NCBI GenBank assembly: GCA_029255105.1
Contig: JAQWWH010000064.1
Location: 1 to 64,000, forward strand
Length of the DNA: 64,000 bases
Origin: Flavimaricola sp.
GTDB lineage: Bacteria; Pseudomonadota; Alphaproteobacteria; Rhodobacterales; Rhodobacteraceae
Direction: 5' to 3'
Shown: positions 21,688 through 30,108 of the stretch, piece after piece
How positions within the stretch are numbered: position 1 is the stretch's first letter
Layout of the letters: every line of letters begins with the position of its first letter
Program-made: the position numbers and the translations under genes
Notes under the pieces: model-generated
Told to the model about the DNA's origin: nothing
What the model saw: the letters and a program-made list of their open reading frames with translations, nothing else
The model's database searches: none

Positions 21688-23282
21688 CAGATCATCTCCT
21701 CGGCCTTGGCGGCGCGCGCCAGCTTGTCGAGCTTTTTCTGGTGCTGGGCTCGGTAATCGGGCCGCAGGTTCGGGCTGCCTTCCCAGACACCGGCAGTGTC
21801 GCCGTGGCCAACGCCTTCGAAAAAGGCGCGCATCTTGCCCATCCGGTCCTTGCCCGCAATGGCGGCATTGACGACCTGGCCAAGGCTTCCGGCGCCTGCC
21901 GGGCCCATCAGCGGACGGGCCGAGATCAGGTTGGTGAAGTAAAGCGCGGGAATACCCAGCTCTTTACCGCGCTGAACCACGGGTGTTGTCCCGATGGCCA
22001 GATCAGGCTTGATGCCTTCCATGGCCGACAGATCATCCTCGAGAGAGGCGCGATACTTGACCTTGACGCCCTTGGCCTCAAGCCATTCTGCATCAGCGGC
22101 CGACCAAGGTGTCTTGGGACAGGCTGTGCCTACGTAGGGAACATTCGCCCCGCTTTCGATCAGCAGGCGGGCGACCAGAAGTTCAGACCCTTCGTAGCCG
22201 GACAGCGTGATCGTCCCATTGATCGGAACCGCCGAAAGGGCGCCCCGGATCGCGGGGAGGAATGCGTTTTGCGCAGCGGCGACGCGGTCGGCAGGCAGGC
22301 CAAAGGCATCGCCGATCCCGGCCAGCCAGGCGGCAGTGCCATCATGCCCGACAGGGGCCGAGCCAATGATCGGACGGCCAGCGGCCTGAAACTCGCGGAC
22401 CGACGCGGTATAGAAGGGGTGGATCGCGGCAACGGCACCGCAATCAAGGGCGGCATAAAGCTCGCGCCATTCGCGGGTCGGAACAACCGGCCCGGCGGCA
22501 AGGCCAAGCGGGGCCAGCATGGCGCCGATCATCATCGGGTCAGCCGGGAACATCTCGCCCAGAAGGGAAACTGTCGGACGATCGGACTTGCCGCCCTGCG
22601 GGGCAGCAACCGGACCGGCTTTGATCTCTTCACGGGCATAGGCCAGCATCGCACCGGCCAGCACATCCTTGGCCTCGGCGTGCGTCGGGATGCCAAAGCC
22701 GGGGACGTCGATGCCAACGATCCGAACGCCGTCAATCTCGCGTGGCAACAGGCGAAGCGGCACACCCGAGGCGGTTGGCACGCAAAGGTTGGTCACGACG
22801 ATGGCGTCATACTTTGCCGGATCGGCCAGATCGTGGACGCTTTCACGGATGTCCTCGAACAGCTTGCCGGTGACAAGTGTTTCGGAATTGAACGGCACAT
22901 AGCCAACCGACCGGCGGGCACCGTAGAAATGCGACACGAAGGTAAGGCCGTAAACGCAGCAGGCAGAGCCTGACAGAACCGTCGCCACCCGTTTCATCCG
23001 CAGGCCAACGCGCAAAGAGCCGAAGGCAGGGCACATGGACTGAGGCTGATCGTGGGGGCCGGTCGGATAGTCGGCGGCATAGCGGTCAAGGATCTCGGAC
23101 TTGCCCGCGTTGCGGGCAGCGTCGGCCATCTCGCCTTTGGAATGGCAACCCATTCCATCAACCGGGGCGGTCGCCCCCTGAGCAGGAGCAACAGCAGCAG
23201 CTTCGGTCGCCGACTTCACGACAACCTTGCCATCGGCATCATAGCCGACTTCATAGCCTTCGCTCCCTGCACCGTCATGCAT
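21687..23282 (-). CDS. bchY: Chlorophyllide a reductase subunit Y
   Basis: BchY, with BchZ, reduces chlorophyllide a using electrons from BchX. Conserved cysteines are visible in SMCPAFGSL and [10 protein letters not shown]. From the ATG at 23282 the product is 531 residues, with a low-complexity Ala/acidic N-terminal stretch before the first strongly conserved block ([10 protein letters not shown], residue about 44). That ATG has only a weak upstream GGAG; the methionine at residue 44 would give about 488 residues. The start overlaps the end of the small ORF at 23275-23430 by 8 bases. Confidence 0.94.
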   Translation of the reverse strand: MHDGAGSEGYEVGYDADGKVVVKSATEAAAVAPAQGATAPVDGMGCHSKGEMADAARNAGKSEILDRYAADYPTGPHDQPQSMCPAFGSLRVGLRMKRVATVLSGSACCVYGLTFVSHFYGARRSVGYVPFNSETLVTGKLFEDIRESVHDLADPAKYDAIVVTNLCVPTASGVPLRLLPREIDGVRIVGIDVPGFGIPTHAEAKDVLAGAMLAYAREEIKAGPVAAPQGGKSDRPTVSLLGEMFPADPMMIGAMLAPLGLAAGPVVPTREWRELYAALDCGAVAAIHPFYTASVREFQAAGRPIIGSAPVGHDGTAAWLAGIGDAFGLPADRVAAAQNAFLPAIRGALSAVPINGTITLSGYEGSELLVARLLIESGANVPYVGTACPKTPWSAADAEWLEAKGVKVKYRASLEDDLSAMEGIKPDLAIGTTPVVQRGKELGIPALYFTNLISARPLMGPAGAGSLGQVVNAAIAGKDRMGKMRAFFEGVGHGDTAGVWEGSPNLRPDYRAQHQKKLDKLARAAKAEEMI

Positions 23283-23430
23283 CGTAGTGCACTCCGGGCC
23301 TTGGGTTCACGTTCAATGGCGCGGTACGCAAAATGTCCTGGATCAGGCGGCGCAACTGCTCGGGGCTCGCCTTCTTGACGACTTGGTTGGCTTCGCGGGC
23401 TTCGTCAGACTCTTGATTACGCATCGTCAT
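23275..23430 (-). CDS. Unrecognised 51-residue ORF between bchX and bchY
   Basis: I do not recognise this product. A GGAGGTGATC box (complement of 23432-23441, 10 bases complementary to the 3' end of 16S rRNA) lies inside the bchX 3' end and places an ATG at 23430 six bases after GGAGG; a second ATG at 23424 is in frame. The ORF overlaps the bchX stop by 14 bases and ends by overlapping the bchY start by 8. The product is hydrophilic and charged, with a likely amphipathic helix (SPEQLRRLIQDILRT) and a proline-rich tail ([12 protein letters not shown]); it has no cysteine and no membrane segment. It is in a different frame from bchY, whose own frame has a stop 33 bases upstream. It could be a coupling peptide, a small subunit, or a frameshifted remnant of a longer bchY N-terminus. 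Confidence 0.6.
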   Translation of the reverse strand: MTMRNQESDEAREANQVVKKASPEQLRRLIQDILRTAPLNVNPRPGVHYDA

Positions 23431-24421
23431 AGATCACCTCCAAAGACTCTTTTGGCTTGGCGTACTTGCCGCGCATGTCTTCGTCGTTTGCGGGAACCAG
23501 CTGGTAGTCACCGCCGGTATCCTTGGCGTCGAACAGCCCAAGAAGGCCGTCCTGATCCAGCGGCTTGGGGCGGACCGGCGGAGCGATGCCCACGGCCTCG
23601 GCAAGACCGGCGAACATCTCGCCCCACTGGCTCTGCATGGTGCCGACGATCTGGTAGTTCGCTGACTTCTTGCGCAGATCATCGTCCTGCGGAATCGCCG
23701 CCAGAACCGGGATATTGACCGCCTTGGCAAAGGCCTGCGCCTCACCGGTGCCGTCGTCCTTGTTGATGACAAGACCAGCGACGCCGACATTGCCGCCCAG
23801 CTTGCGGAAGTATTCCACGGCCGAGCAGACGTTGTTCGCGACATAAAGGGACTGAAGGTCGTTCGACCCTACAAGGATCACCTTTTGCGCCATGTCACGG
23901 GCGATGGGCAGACCAAAGCCGCCGCAGACCACGTCACCCAGAAAATCCAGAAGAACGTAGTCGAAATCCCAATCATGGAAGCCCAGCTTTTCCAGCAGCT
24001 CGAACCCGTGAATGATGCCACGTCCGCCACAGCCGCGACCGACTTCCGGCCCGCCAAGTTCCATTGCAAAGACGCCGCCCCGCTTGAAGCAGACATCGCC
24101 AATCTTGACCTCTTCACCGGCCAGCTTCTTCTTTGAAGATGTCTCGATAATCGTGGGGCAGGCCTTGCCGCCAAACAGAAGGGACGTGGTGTCAGACTTG
24201 GGATCGCAACCGATCAGCAGAACCCGCTTGCCCATCTCGGCCATCATGTGGCTGAGGTTGGCGAGGGTGAAAGACTTGCCGATGCCGCCCTTGCCATAGA
24301 TGGCAATGATCTGGGTGTGCTTGGTCGGCTCGCCCTGCGGAACCTCGAGCGACGGCTCTTCGTTCGCTTCGTCGCGCAGACGCTGGTCGAAGTCCTTCAG
24401 GTTCGGGATCTCGTCTTTCAT
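23417..24421 (-). CDS. bchX: Chlorophyllide a reductase iron protein BchX
   Basis: BchX is the Fe-protein-like ATPase of chlorophyllide a reductase. The 334-residue product has the P-loop GKGGIGKSF (the GKSF variant marks BchX rather than BchL), GCDPKSDTT, the cluster ligand motifs VGRGCGGRG and [10 protein letters not shown], and a BchX-specific C-terminal extension. The ATG at 24421 overlaps the bchC stop by 4 bases. Its last codons contain the strong ribosome-binding site of the following small ORF. Confidence 0.97.
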   Translation of the reverse strand: MKDEIPNLKDFDQRLRDEANEEPSLEVPQGEPTKHTQIIAIYGKGGIGKSFTLANLSHMMAEMGKRVLLIGCDPKSDTTSLLFGGKACPTIIETSSKKKLAGEEVKIGDVCFKRGGVFAMELGGPEVGRGCGGRGIIHGFELLEKLGFHDWDFDYVLLDFLGDVVCGGFGLPIARDMAQKVILVGSNDLQSLYVANNVCSAVEYFRKLGGNVGVAGLVINKDDGTGEAQAFAKAVNIPVLAAIPQDDDLRKKSANYQIVGTMQSQWGEMFAGLAEAVGIAPPVRPKPLDQDGLLGLFDAKDTGGDYQLVPANDEDMRGKYAKPKESLEVIYDDA

Positions 24422-25359
24422 TGTACGTCCTTCCAGTCGAGAATCATCTTGAGACAGCCCAGATCGGAAAAGGCGGTGTCATAGGCTTCCGCAGCTGCGG
24501 TTGCCGGGCGTTCGTGGGTAATAAGGTCATGCAGGGACAGGGCCCCACTCTCGACCAGAGCGCGGGTTGCCATCATGTCGTCTGCGGCCCATTCGGCGGC
24601 GATGCGAAAGCGCGCCTCTTTCATGAAGGCAGGCGGAAAGGCAAAGCTAAGCGGTTCGGTGTAGAACCCAGCCAGGACGATTTCGCCACCTTTGGCCATG
24701 CGGCCGACAAGATCATTGAGCAGATCGGCACGGCCAGAGGCGTCATAGATCGACAGGTAGTCACGACGCGGATCGGCATCGGGATGAACGACCTCGTAGC
24801 CATCGGCACCGGCAGCCCGCGTCGGATCAATTTCCCAAACCGTCGGCGCAGGCGCGCCAGCCGCAATTGTCAACCGCGCAAGAAGTCGGCCCAGAACGCC
24901 GTGACCGATGATCAGGTCTGGAACAACCTTGCCCGGCCCCGCCATTGCGTGACGTGCTGTGGCGGCCAGTGCCAGCAGTGCGCCTTCGGCACCAAGGCCG
25001 GGGTCGATCCGGGTGACCCGGCTCGCCTTGGTCACAAGGCGCGCTGCGGCACCGCCAAAAAGGCCGTGCGCCCCGATGTAGCAGGATGCGCCGGGTACGA
25101 AGACCCGTGTTCCGACGCGAATGCCGGTATCGGCACCCGCCTCAACAACCTCACCAGCTGACTCGTAGCCGGGAACCAGCGGATAGCCCATGCCGGGGAA
25201 CGGAGGCATCTTGCCGGACCAAAAAAGCTTTTCGGTCCCGGTCGAGATGCCGGAATGAGTAATCTCAACGACGAGGTCCTCAGACGTCGGTTCCATCAAG
25301 GCGACATCGCCCAGGCCAACCCGACCGGGAGCGCTAAGGATGACTGCCTTGGTTTCCAA
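24418..25359 (-). CDS. bchC: Bacteriochlorophyllide a dehydrogenase BchC
   Basis: BchC oxidises the C3 hydroxyethyl group to acetyl, completing the bacteriochlorophyllide a macrocycle substituents. It is a medium-chain zinc-less dehydrogenase-like protein: [13 protein letters not shown] near the N-terminus, GYESAGEV, and a nucleotide-binding [14 protein letters not shown] choose a TTG at 25359 ([13 protein letters not shown] follows, matching family starts), because GAGGGGAA stands 5 bases before it; an ATG at 25374 (5 residues longer) has no ribosome-binding site. Three PpsR boxes lie 66-134 bases upstream. It heads bchCXYZ-puf, probably also reached from crtEF. Confidence 0.93.
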   Translation of the reverse strand: METKAVILSAPGRVGLGDVALMEPTSEDLVVEITHSGISTGTEKLFWSGKMPPFPGMGYPLVPGYESAGEVVEAGADTGIRVGTRVFVPGASCYIGAHGLFGGAAARLVTKASRVTRIDPGLGAEGALLALAATARHAMAGPGKVVPDLIIGHGVLGRLLARLTIAAGAPAPTVWEIDPTRAAGADGYEVVHPDADPRRDYLSIYDASGRADLLNDLVGRMAKGGEIVLAGFYTEPLSFAFPPAFMKEARFRIAAEWAADDMMATRALVESGALSLHDLITHERPATAAAEAYDTAFSDLGCLKMILDWKDVQ

Positions 25360-25424
25360 CGAACTTCCCCTCATCGTGTTTCTAAGCACGAGGCGCGACA
25401 GAGAGTCGCACACCGACCTTCATG

Positions 25425-25442
25425 TGTAAGTCTAGTCTGACA
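25425..25442. promoter_or_regulatory. PpsR/CrtJ operator 1 upstream of bchC
   Basis: Perfect TGT-N12-ACA (TGTAAGTCTAGTCTGACA), nearest of three boxes to the bchC start. Confidence 0.85.
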
Positions 25443-25450
25443 GTTGGCAG

Positions 25451-25468
25451 TGTCAATTGATTTAGACA
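25451..25468. promoter_or_regulatory. PpsR/CrtJ operator 2 upstream of bchC
   Basis: Perfect TGT-N12-ACA (TGTCAATTGATTTAGACA). Centres of boxes 1 and 2 are 26 bases apart, and of 2 and 3, 25 bases, so all three repeat at nearly the same helical spacing. Confidence 0.85.
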
Positions 25469-25475
25469 GATAATG

Positions 25476-25493
25476 TGTCAATCTAGCCTGACA
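25476..25493. promoter_or_regulatory. PpsR/CrtJ operator 3 upstream of bchC, overlapping the crtF stop
   Basis: Perfect TGT-N12-ACA (TGTCAATCTAGCCTGACA). The crtF TGA is the reverse complement of 25478-25480, so this operator is embedded in the last five codons of crtF. Confidence 0.85.
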
Positions 25494-26632
25494 GCTTCAA
25501 CGACCGAGGTGATAAAGGGTCGGGAACTCGGATGAGCCTTGACCTGTTCAAAGCCGGCCGACCTCAAAAGAACCATGATTTCCTCGGCCGAACGGGCACG
25601 CCCCGTTCGCATGGCCATACAGTAGAGCGCAAAGTAGGCGTCCCCTGCCCGTCCTGGTTTTGCACCACCGGTCATCGGTTCGGACACAATAATTCGACCA
25701 CCCGAGGGCAAAGCGGTGTAAACTGCGGACAACAATCGTCCGACTGTCTCGTCGTTATGGTCGTAAAGGACCCGGACGAGGCTGATGATATCGAATCCCT
25801 GCGGCAGCGCCTGATCCCGAAAAGACCCCGCCACGATCTCAAGAGACCGGTCCGGGCCGGTGCCGGCGGCTGCAAGCGCATCGAACCTCTGACGCGCTTC
25901 GGGCACCACGGCGGGCAGATCGAACAGGGTCAGCGCAATGTCGGGGTGGGCTTCGGCCACAGCGGCCAGAAACGCACCTGTCCCACCACCAACATCCATC
26001 AGCCGATCGGCGTCCTTGAGGTTGATCACAGCCAGGGTATCGGCCGCGACAAGCTTTTGACTGTCCGCCATCAATTCTGAATAGCGTCGGGCCTGGTCGG
26101 GGTCGCTGGCAGCGCCGGCGCCAAAGACATAGGGCCAGAAATCGGCAAGCTCAGTCTCTGTTTCGCCACGGAAAAAGGCAACGGGATCAGAGAGGTCCCG
26201 ATACAGGACCTCATGATGGCGGATCATCTCGGACAGGCCCGGAACACCAGCCAGTGCAGCCCCGCGTCGTGTCAACCCGTATGAGCCGGATCTGCGCTGC
26301 TTAAGCAGACCGATGGCGACGCTCGCGCGCAGCAGGACGTGCATTCGATGCAACGGGACCCGGGCACGGGATGCGAGGACCTCGGCGGTCGTATCGGCCT
26401 CCAGAAGCGTTGCAGGGATGTCGAACGAAACAAGCGCCTGAAGAATCTGGCTGTGACAGAACCCGGCAACAAGGTCGAACATGGCCTCGCCTTCAGCCCT
26501 GACAATGCGCCGGGTCAGTGGAAACCGGGCCGCCCAGGTCTGGAACCGCTCGGATGCTACAAGCCGGTTCATCCATCCGCCCGTCCGTTTGGAGGGGGTG
26601 GGAAGGGGTGAGGTTGCAGGAATATCAGTCAT
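25478..26632 (-). CDS. crtF: Demethylspheroidene / hydroxyneurosporene O-methyltransferase CrtF
   Basis: CrtF methylates the tertiary hydroxyl made by CrtC to form the methoxy group of spheroidene. The product is 384 residues from the ATG at 26632; a GTG at 26653 overlapping crtE is the alternative and adds 7 residues. It has an N-terminal winged-helix dimerisation region and a SAM-binding domain with [16 protein letters not shown] and a following LFDLPAVV. It lies downstream of crtE on the same strand and leads into bchC. Confidence 0.94.
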   Translation of the reverse strand: MTDIPATSPLPTPSKRTGGWMNRLVASERFQTWAARFPLTRRIVRAEGEAMFDLVAGFCHSQILQALVSFDIPATLLEADTTAEVLASRARVPLHRMHVLLRASVAIGLLKQRRSGSYGLTRRGAALAGVPGLSEMIRHHEVLYRDLSDPVAFFRGETETELADFWPYVFGAGAASDPDQARRYSELMADSQKLVAADTLAVINLKDADRLMDVGGGTGAFLAAVAEAHPDIALTLFDLPAVVPEARQRFDALAAAGTGPDRSLEIVAGSFRDQALPQGFDIISLVRVLYDHNDETVGRLLSAVYTALPSGGRIIVSEPMTGGAKPGRAGDAYFALYCMAMRTGRARSAEEIMVLLRSAGFEQVKAHPSSRPFITSVVEAVRLD

Positions 26633-26645
26633 GAAATCAGTGGGC

Positions 26646-27527
26646 CTACTCACCCGGAACAGTCAGTCTGCGGCGGGCCGCAGCGGGAACCATGCGGTCG
26701 GCATAGGCCCGCACCATCTGGGCCAAAGCCGCTTCACCGGGACAGGCCGGGATCGAGGAAATCGCCCCTGCCAGGATGTCATCCAATCTTTGAACCGCGC
26801 CACGCACGCCAAGCAGGCTGACGGCATTGGGGCGACCATGCAGGTCGTCCTGTCCGGCGGGTTTGCCAAGCTCGCCTTCATCGCAAAGCGCGTCGCGCAG
26901 GTCGTCGGCAACCTGAAAGGCCTCGCCGATTCTTGCGCCCAACTCTTCCCAGGGTTCAGCGTCCTGACCCGCCGCAATGGCACCCATCTGGGTCGCTGCG
27001 ATGAACAAGGCTCCGGTCTTGGATTGATGGTAGGCGGACAGGTCGATCTCGCTTTCGCTTTCCCAACCTTGTCCGGCACAAATGCCATAGGGCATCCCCG
27101 TCCTTCGCCCCAGAACCGAGATAAGGGCGATAGCGCGGGCCGGATCACTTACCCCCGCCCGGGCCAGAACCTCGAATCCCATCACGATCAGGCTGTCGCC
27201 GGTCAAGAGGGCCAGGGGTTCAGAGAACGCACGGTGCACGGCAGGCTTTCCCCGACGCAGGTCGGCATCGTCAAACATCGGCAGATCGTCGTGGACCAGG
27301 CTGGCACAGTGGATCAGCTCAAGCGCGACTGCTGCAGCATCCGTCAGCGCAGGCCGGTCATCGCCGCAAGCGCGCGCCACCGAAACCAGGATCGTCGGCC
27401 TGATCCGCGCACCCCCGGGGGTGACCGCATAGCCCAGCGCCGCAGCCAGACGCGCAGGGGCAATGCCCTTTTGTCCCAGCGAAATGGCAGCCGACATGGC
27501 GGCCTCGATCCGTTCCGAAGTGGACAT
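26646..27527 (-). CDS. crtE: Geranylgeranyl diphosphate synthase CrtE
   Basis: CrtE makes geranylgeranyl diphosphate, the common precursor of carotenoids and of the bacteriochlorophyll tail. The 293-residue product has the first aspartate-rich motif [14 protein letters not shown] and the second in VADDLRDAL, plus [21 protein letters not shown] use the ATG at 27527 ([11 protein letters not shown]), preceded by GGGAG; the frame is open back to 27590, which would run through a PpsR box. It diverges from crtD across a 116-base gap with two PpsR boxes. Confidence 0.95.
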   Translation of the reverse strand: MSTSERIEAAMSAAISLGQKGIAPARLAAALGYAVTPGGARIRPTILVSVARACGDDRPALTDAAAVALELIHCASLVHDDLPMFDDADLRRGKPAVHRAFSEPLALLTGDSLIVMGFEVLARAGVSDPARAIALISVLGRRTGMPYGICAGQGWESESEIDLSAYHQSKTGALFIAATQMGAIAAGQDAEPWEELGARIGEAFQVADDLRDALCDEGELGKPAGQDDLHGRPNAVSLLGVRGAVQRLDDILAGAISSIPACPGEAALAQMVRAYADRMVPAAARRRLTVPGE

Positions 27528-27559
27528 CGCATTCTCCCAACGACATGGTCTGTTCTCGC

Positions 27560-27577
27560 TGTCAGAAAATTTGGACA
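27560..27577. promoter_or_regulatory. PpsR/CrtJ operator 1 in the crtE-crtD gap
   Basis: Perfect TGT-N12-ACA (TGTCAGAAAATTTGGACA), 33 bases from the crtE start. Confidence 0.85.
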
Positions 27578-27584
27578 CCGAATG

Positions 27585-27602
27585 TGTCAATCAGACTGGA
27601 CA
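27585..27602. promoter_or_regulatory. PpsR/CrtJ operator 2 in the crtE-crtD gap
   Basis: Perfect TGT-N12-ACA (TGTCAATCAGACTGGACA), 42 bases from the crtD start; 25 bases centre-to-centre from operator 1. The pair can repress both divergent genes. Confidence 0.85.
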
Positions 27603-27643
27603 CTTTTCATCTTCGAGTCAACAATCGACGAGAGGAGACCCAT

Positions 27644-29254
27644 ATGAAAAGCGACCAGAACGCTCAGCACCACGTCGCCATCGTCGGTGCGGGAATTGGC
27701 GGCCTTGCTGCCGCGTTGCGACTTGCCGCGTCTGGTTGCGCTGTCACCGTCGTTGAGGCGCAGGCCGCACCCGGCGGCAAGATGCGAACAATTCCAAGCG
27801 TTGCCGGCCCGGTCGATGCCGGTCCAACCGTTCTAACCATGCGTCCAGTGTTTGAGGCCCTCTTTGCCGCCGCCGGGGAACGGCTGGAGGATCATCTAAC
27901 GTTGACTCCCCTACCGATTCTGGCCCGCCATTACTGGCAGGACGGGGCGAGCCTTGACCTGATGGCCGACCGGGATCAAAGCGCCACAAATATTGCAGCC
28001 GCTTTCGGGTCCAGATCAGCGGCCGAGTTCAAGGCCTTTGCCAACCGGGCTGCCCGTCTGTTCGACGCCTTTGACGGGCCAATGATGCAGGCAGAGCGTC
28101 CATCACAATTGGGACTGGTCCGCAAAGTCGCCACCAACCCTGGCCTATTGCTCGATATGGCCCCGTGGAAAAGCCTGGCTGGACTGCTCAAGGGTGCGTT
28201 CAGCGACCCGCATCTGGCCCAGTTGTTCGGGCGCTATGCCACCTACGTCGGCGGCTCGCCCTACAGTGCACCTGCCCTTCTGTCGCTGATCGCAGACGCC
28301 GAGGCCCGAGGGGTCTGGGCGGTCGAAGGTGGTATGCACAAGCTCGCCCAGACACTCGAAATGCTGGCCAAGGCGCATGGGGCCGTGTTTCGCTACAGCG
28401 CAAGGGTCCAGCGGATCGAGATGCAGGGCGGGCGGGCGGCAGGGATCGCCACCACGTCAGGGCGCATCACTGCAGATGCCGTCCTGTTCAATGGTGATCC
28501 GCGCGCGCTGCATCGTGGCCTTTTGGGCGATGCCGGCCGCAACGCTGTGCCCAGCGCAAGTGTAAACCCACGCAGCCTTTCCGCATGGGTTCATGCTTTT
28601 GCCGCAACCCCGTCCGGACCGCCGCTTGCCTATCACACAGTGTTCTTCGGTAACGACCCGAAGGCCGAGTTCGACGCCCTGGCCCGAGGCGAACGCCCCA
28701 GCGACGCTACCCTTTACGTCTGTGCCCAGGACCGGGCGGGACCAGTGCCTCCGACGGGGCCAGAACGCTTTGAAATCATCTTGAACGGTGCACCCATCGG
28801 AGGGGCATCGCAACGCAGTGCCTTGCGGGGACCGACAGCCGAATCCGAGAGGGATATCGCCCAATGTCAGACACAGATCTTCGACCGGCTCGCAACCTTC
28901 GGGCTGAGCTTCGATCCGCGGCCAACGTCGACAGCCCTGACGACGCCGGAGGGCTTCGCCCGCCTGTTCCCGGCCAGCGGCGGTTCCCTGTACGGGCAGA
29001 GCCCGCATGGGCTGACGGCGGGTTTGAAACGTCCACTGGCGCGCACGGCAGTTCCGGGCCTGTACCTGTGCGGGGGCGGAGCCCATCCGGGGGCGGGAGT
29101 GCCAATGGCAACCCTCTCCGCGCGGCACGCGGCCGGGGCGATCTTGACGGACCTTGCTTTGCCCTCTCCGTCCCCCCGGATGGCTACGCCTGGTGGTATG
29201 TCGACGGGATCTCGGACGATGGGACCCGGGCCGTCTCGATCATCGGTTTCATAG
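27644..29254 (+). CDS. crtD: Methoxyneurosporene / hydroxyneurosporene desaturase CrtD
   Basis: CrtD introduces the 3,4 double bond in acyclic xanthophyll synthesis. The 536-residue flavoprotein of the phytoene-desaturase family has the FAD motif VGAGIGGLAAALRLA near its N-terminus and the C-terminal family motif GLYLCGGGAHPGAGVPMA. The ATG at 27644 follows AGGAG. After the normal family end (ILTDLAL, about residue 505) there is a roughly 30-residue Ser/Pro/Gly tail that looks like read-through: the same DNA encodes conserved CrtC sequence in another frame. It overlaps crtC by about 187 bases. Confidence 0.93.
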   Translation: MKSDQNAQHHVAIVGAGIGGLAAALRLAASGCAVTVVEAQAAPGGKMRTIPSVAGPVDAGPTVLTMRPVFEALFAAAGERLEDHLTLTPLPILARHYWQDGASLDLMADRDQSATNIAAAFGSRSAAEFKAFANRAARLFDAFDGPMMQAERPSQLGLVRKVATNPGLLLDMAPWKSLAGLLKGAFSDPHLAQLFGRYATYVGGSPYSAPALLSLIADAEARGVWAVEGGMHKLAQTLEMLAKAHGAVFRYSARVQRIEMQGGRAAGIATTSGRITADAVLFNGDPRALHRGLLGDAGRNAVPSASVNPRSLSAWVHAFAATPSGPPLAYHTVFFGNDPKAEFDALARGERPSDATLYVCAQDRAGPVPPTGPERFEIILNGAPIGGASQRSALRGPTAESERDIAQCQTQIFDRLATFGLSFDPRPTSTALTTPEGFARLFPASGGSLYGQSPHGLTAGLKRPLARTAVPGLYLCGGGAHPGAGVPMATLSARHAAGAILTDLALPSPSPRMATPGGMSTGSRTMGPGPSRSSVS

Positions 29255-30084
29255 GTTCAGTCTTTTCGCCCTGGTACAAATGGTCTGGTCGCAAGGACCC
29301 CGAGAATCACCTCTGTATCAACGTGGCGACCTATGGACCCGGCGGTCGCTTTGCCATGACGGACCGTGGCCGGTCGGCCCTTCGACAAACAAACGACACT
29401 TTCGAGGTCGGCCCCAGCAAGATGCACTGGACGGGCAAAGACCTCGTGATCGACATTGACGAGGTCAGCGGCCCGCCGATCATTTCGCGGATGCGGGGCC
29501 GGATCATCCTCAAACCCAAAGCCGTGACCAATGTTGAACTGCCATTGACCCCGGATGGCGCCCATATCTGGCGCCCCTTTGCACCAATGGCCGATATCGA
29601 CGTGGCCCTTGAGGCACCGGGTTGGCAATGGTCCGGTCACGGCTACTTTGACGCCAACTTCGGGACCCGCGCCCTCGAGACGGATTTCCGGTTCTGGACC
29701 TGGGGACGCTACCCGCGCAAGGATGGGGCGATCTGCTTTTACGACGCGACGCGTCGGGACGGGTCAGAGCTTGAAACGGCCATCGCCTTTGATGCGGCAG
29801 GTCAGGCAACCACGGTCGCCGCCCCGCCCCGCACGGCGTTCAAACGATCGCTCTGGCAGGTCCGCCGCGAGACCCGGGCCGATCCGGGCCATATGCCCCG
29901 TCAGGTCCTGAACATGCTGGATGCCCCGTTCTACTCCCGCTCTGCCGTGAGCACCCGGATCGACGGCGAGGATGTGACCGGCGTGCACGAGGCGCTGGAC
30001 CTGAACCGGTTCCGGTCACCCCTCCTCAAACCGATGCTCGCCGTTCGGGTACCCCGTCGACCGAAGTGGGTGTTTGCGGAGTAA
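29068..30084 (+). CDS. crtC: Acyclic carotenoid 1,2-hydratase CrtC
   Basis: CrtC (hydroxyneurosporene synthase) adds water to the terminal 1,2 double bond of acyclic carotenoids. Family sequence begins at PPDGYAWWYVDGISDDG (DNA from about 29170) and continues through FIGSVFSPWYKWSGRKDPENH, GYFDANFGTRALE and WTWGRYPRKDG. The GTG at 29068 is the last possible start before that conserved block (338 residues); others lie further upstream in the open frame, which begins at 28864. No convincing ribosome-binding site precedes it, so translation may depend on ribosomes finishing crtD. The stop codon lies inside a palindrome at 30081-30106. Confidence 0.88.
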   Translation: MRGRSPSGGGSANGNPLRAARGRGDLDGPCFALSVPPDGYAWWYVDGISDDGTRAVSIIGFIGSVFSPWYKWSGRKDPENHLCINVATYGPGGRFAMTDRGRSALRQTNDTFEVGPSKMHWTGKDLVIDIDEVSGPPIISRMRGRIILKPKAVTNVELPLTPDGAHIWRPFAPMADIDVALEAPGWQWSGHGYFDANFGTRALETDFRFWTWGRYPRKDGAICFYDATRRDGSELETAIAFDAAGQATTVAAPPRTAFKRSLWQVRRETRADPGHMPRQVLNMLDAPFYSRSAVSTRIDGEDVTGVHEALDLNRFRSPLLKPMLAVRVPRRPKWVFAE

Positions 30085-30106
30085 GGTGGGTTTAAACCCA
30101 CCTTAC
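30081..30106. repeat. 26-base palindrome, copy 1
   Basis: Perfect palindrome GTAAGGTGGGTTT/AAACCCACCTTAC, 13-base arms. It includes the crtC stop codon and ends 2 bases before the convergent ABC gene's stop. It lacks a T-run. A near-identical copy is at 31948. It could form a bidirectional terminator hairpin, but the second copy sits in a start region, which suggests a mobile palindromic (REP-like) element. Confidence 0.8.
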
Positions 30107-30108
30107 CG

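Noticed and set aside
23417-24421. Nitrogenase iron protein (nifH)
   Set aside because: The nitrogenase-like motifs belong to BchX (GKSF P-loop variant, bchC/bchY neighbours).
28864-29067. Upstream part of the crtC frame as real CrtC N-terminus
   Set aside because: The sequence there is low-complexity and unlike known CrtC, while the other frame is conserved crtD.
30081-30106. Simple crtC terminator
   Set aside because: No T-run on either side, and a second copy sits in a divergent start region; kept as a repeat instead.
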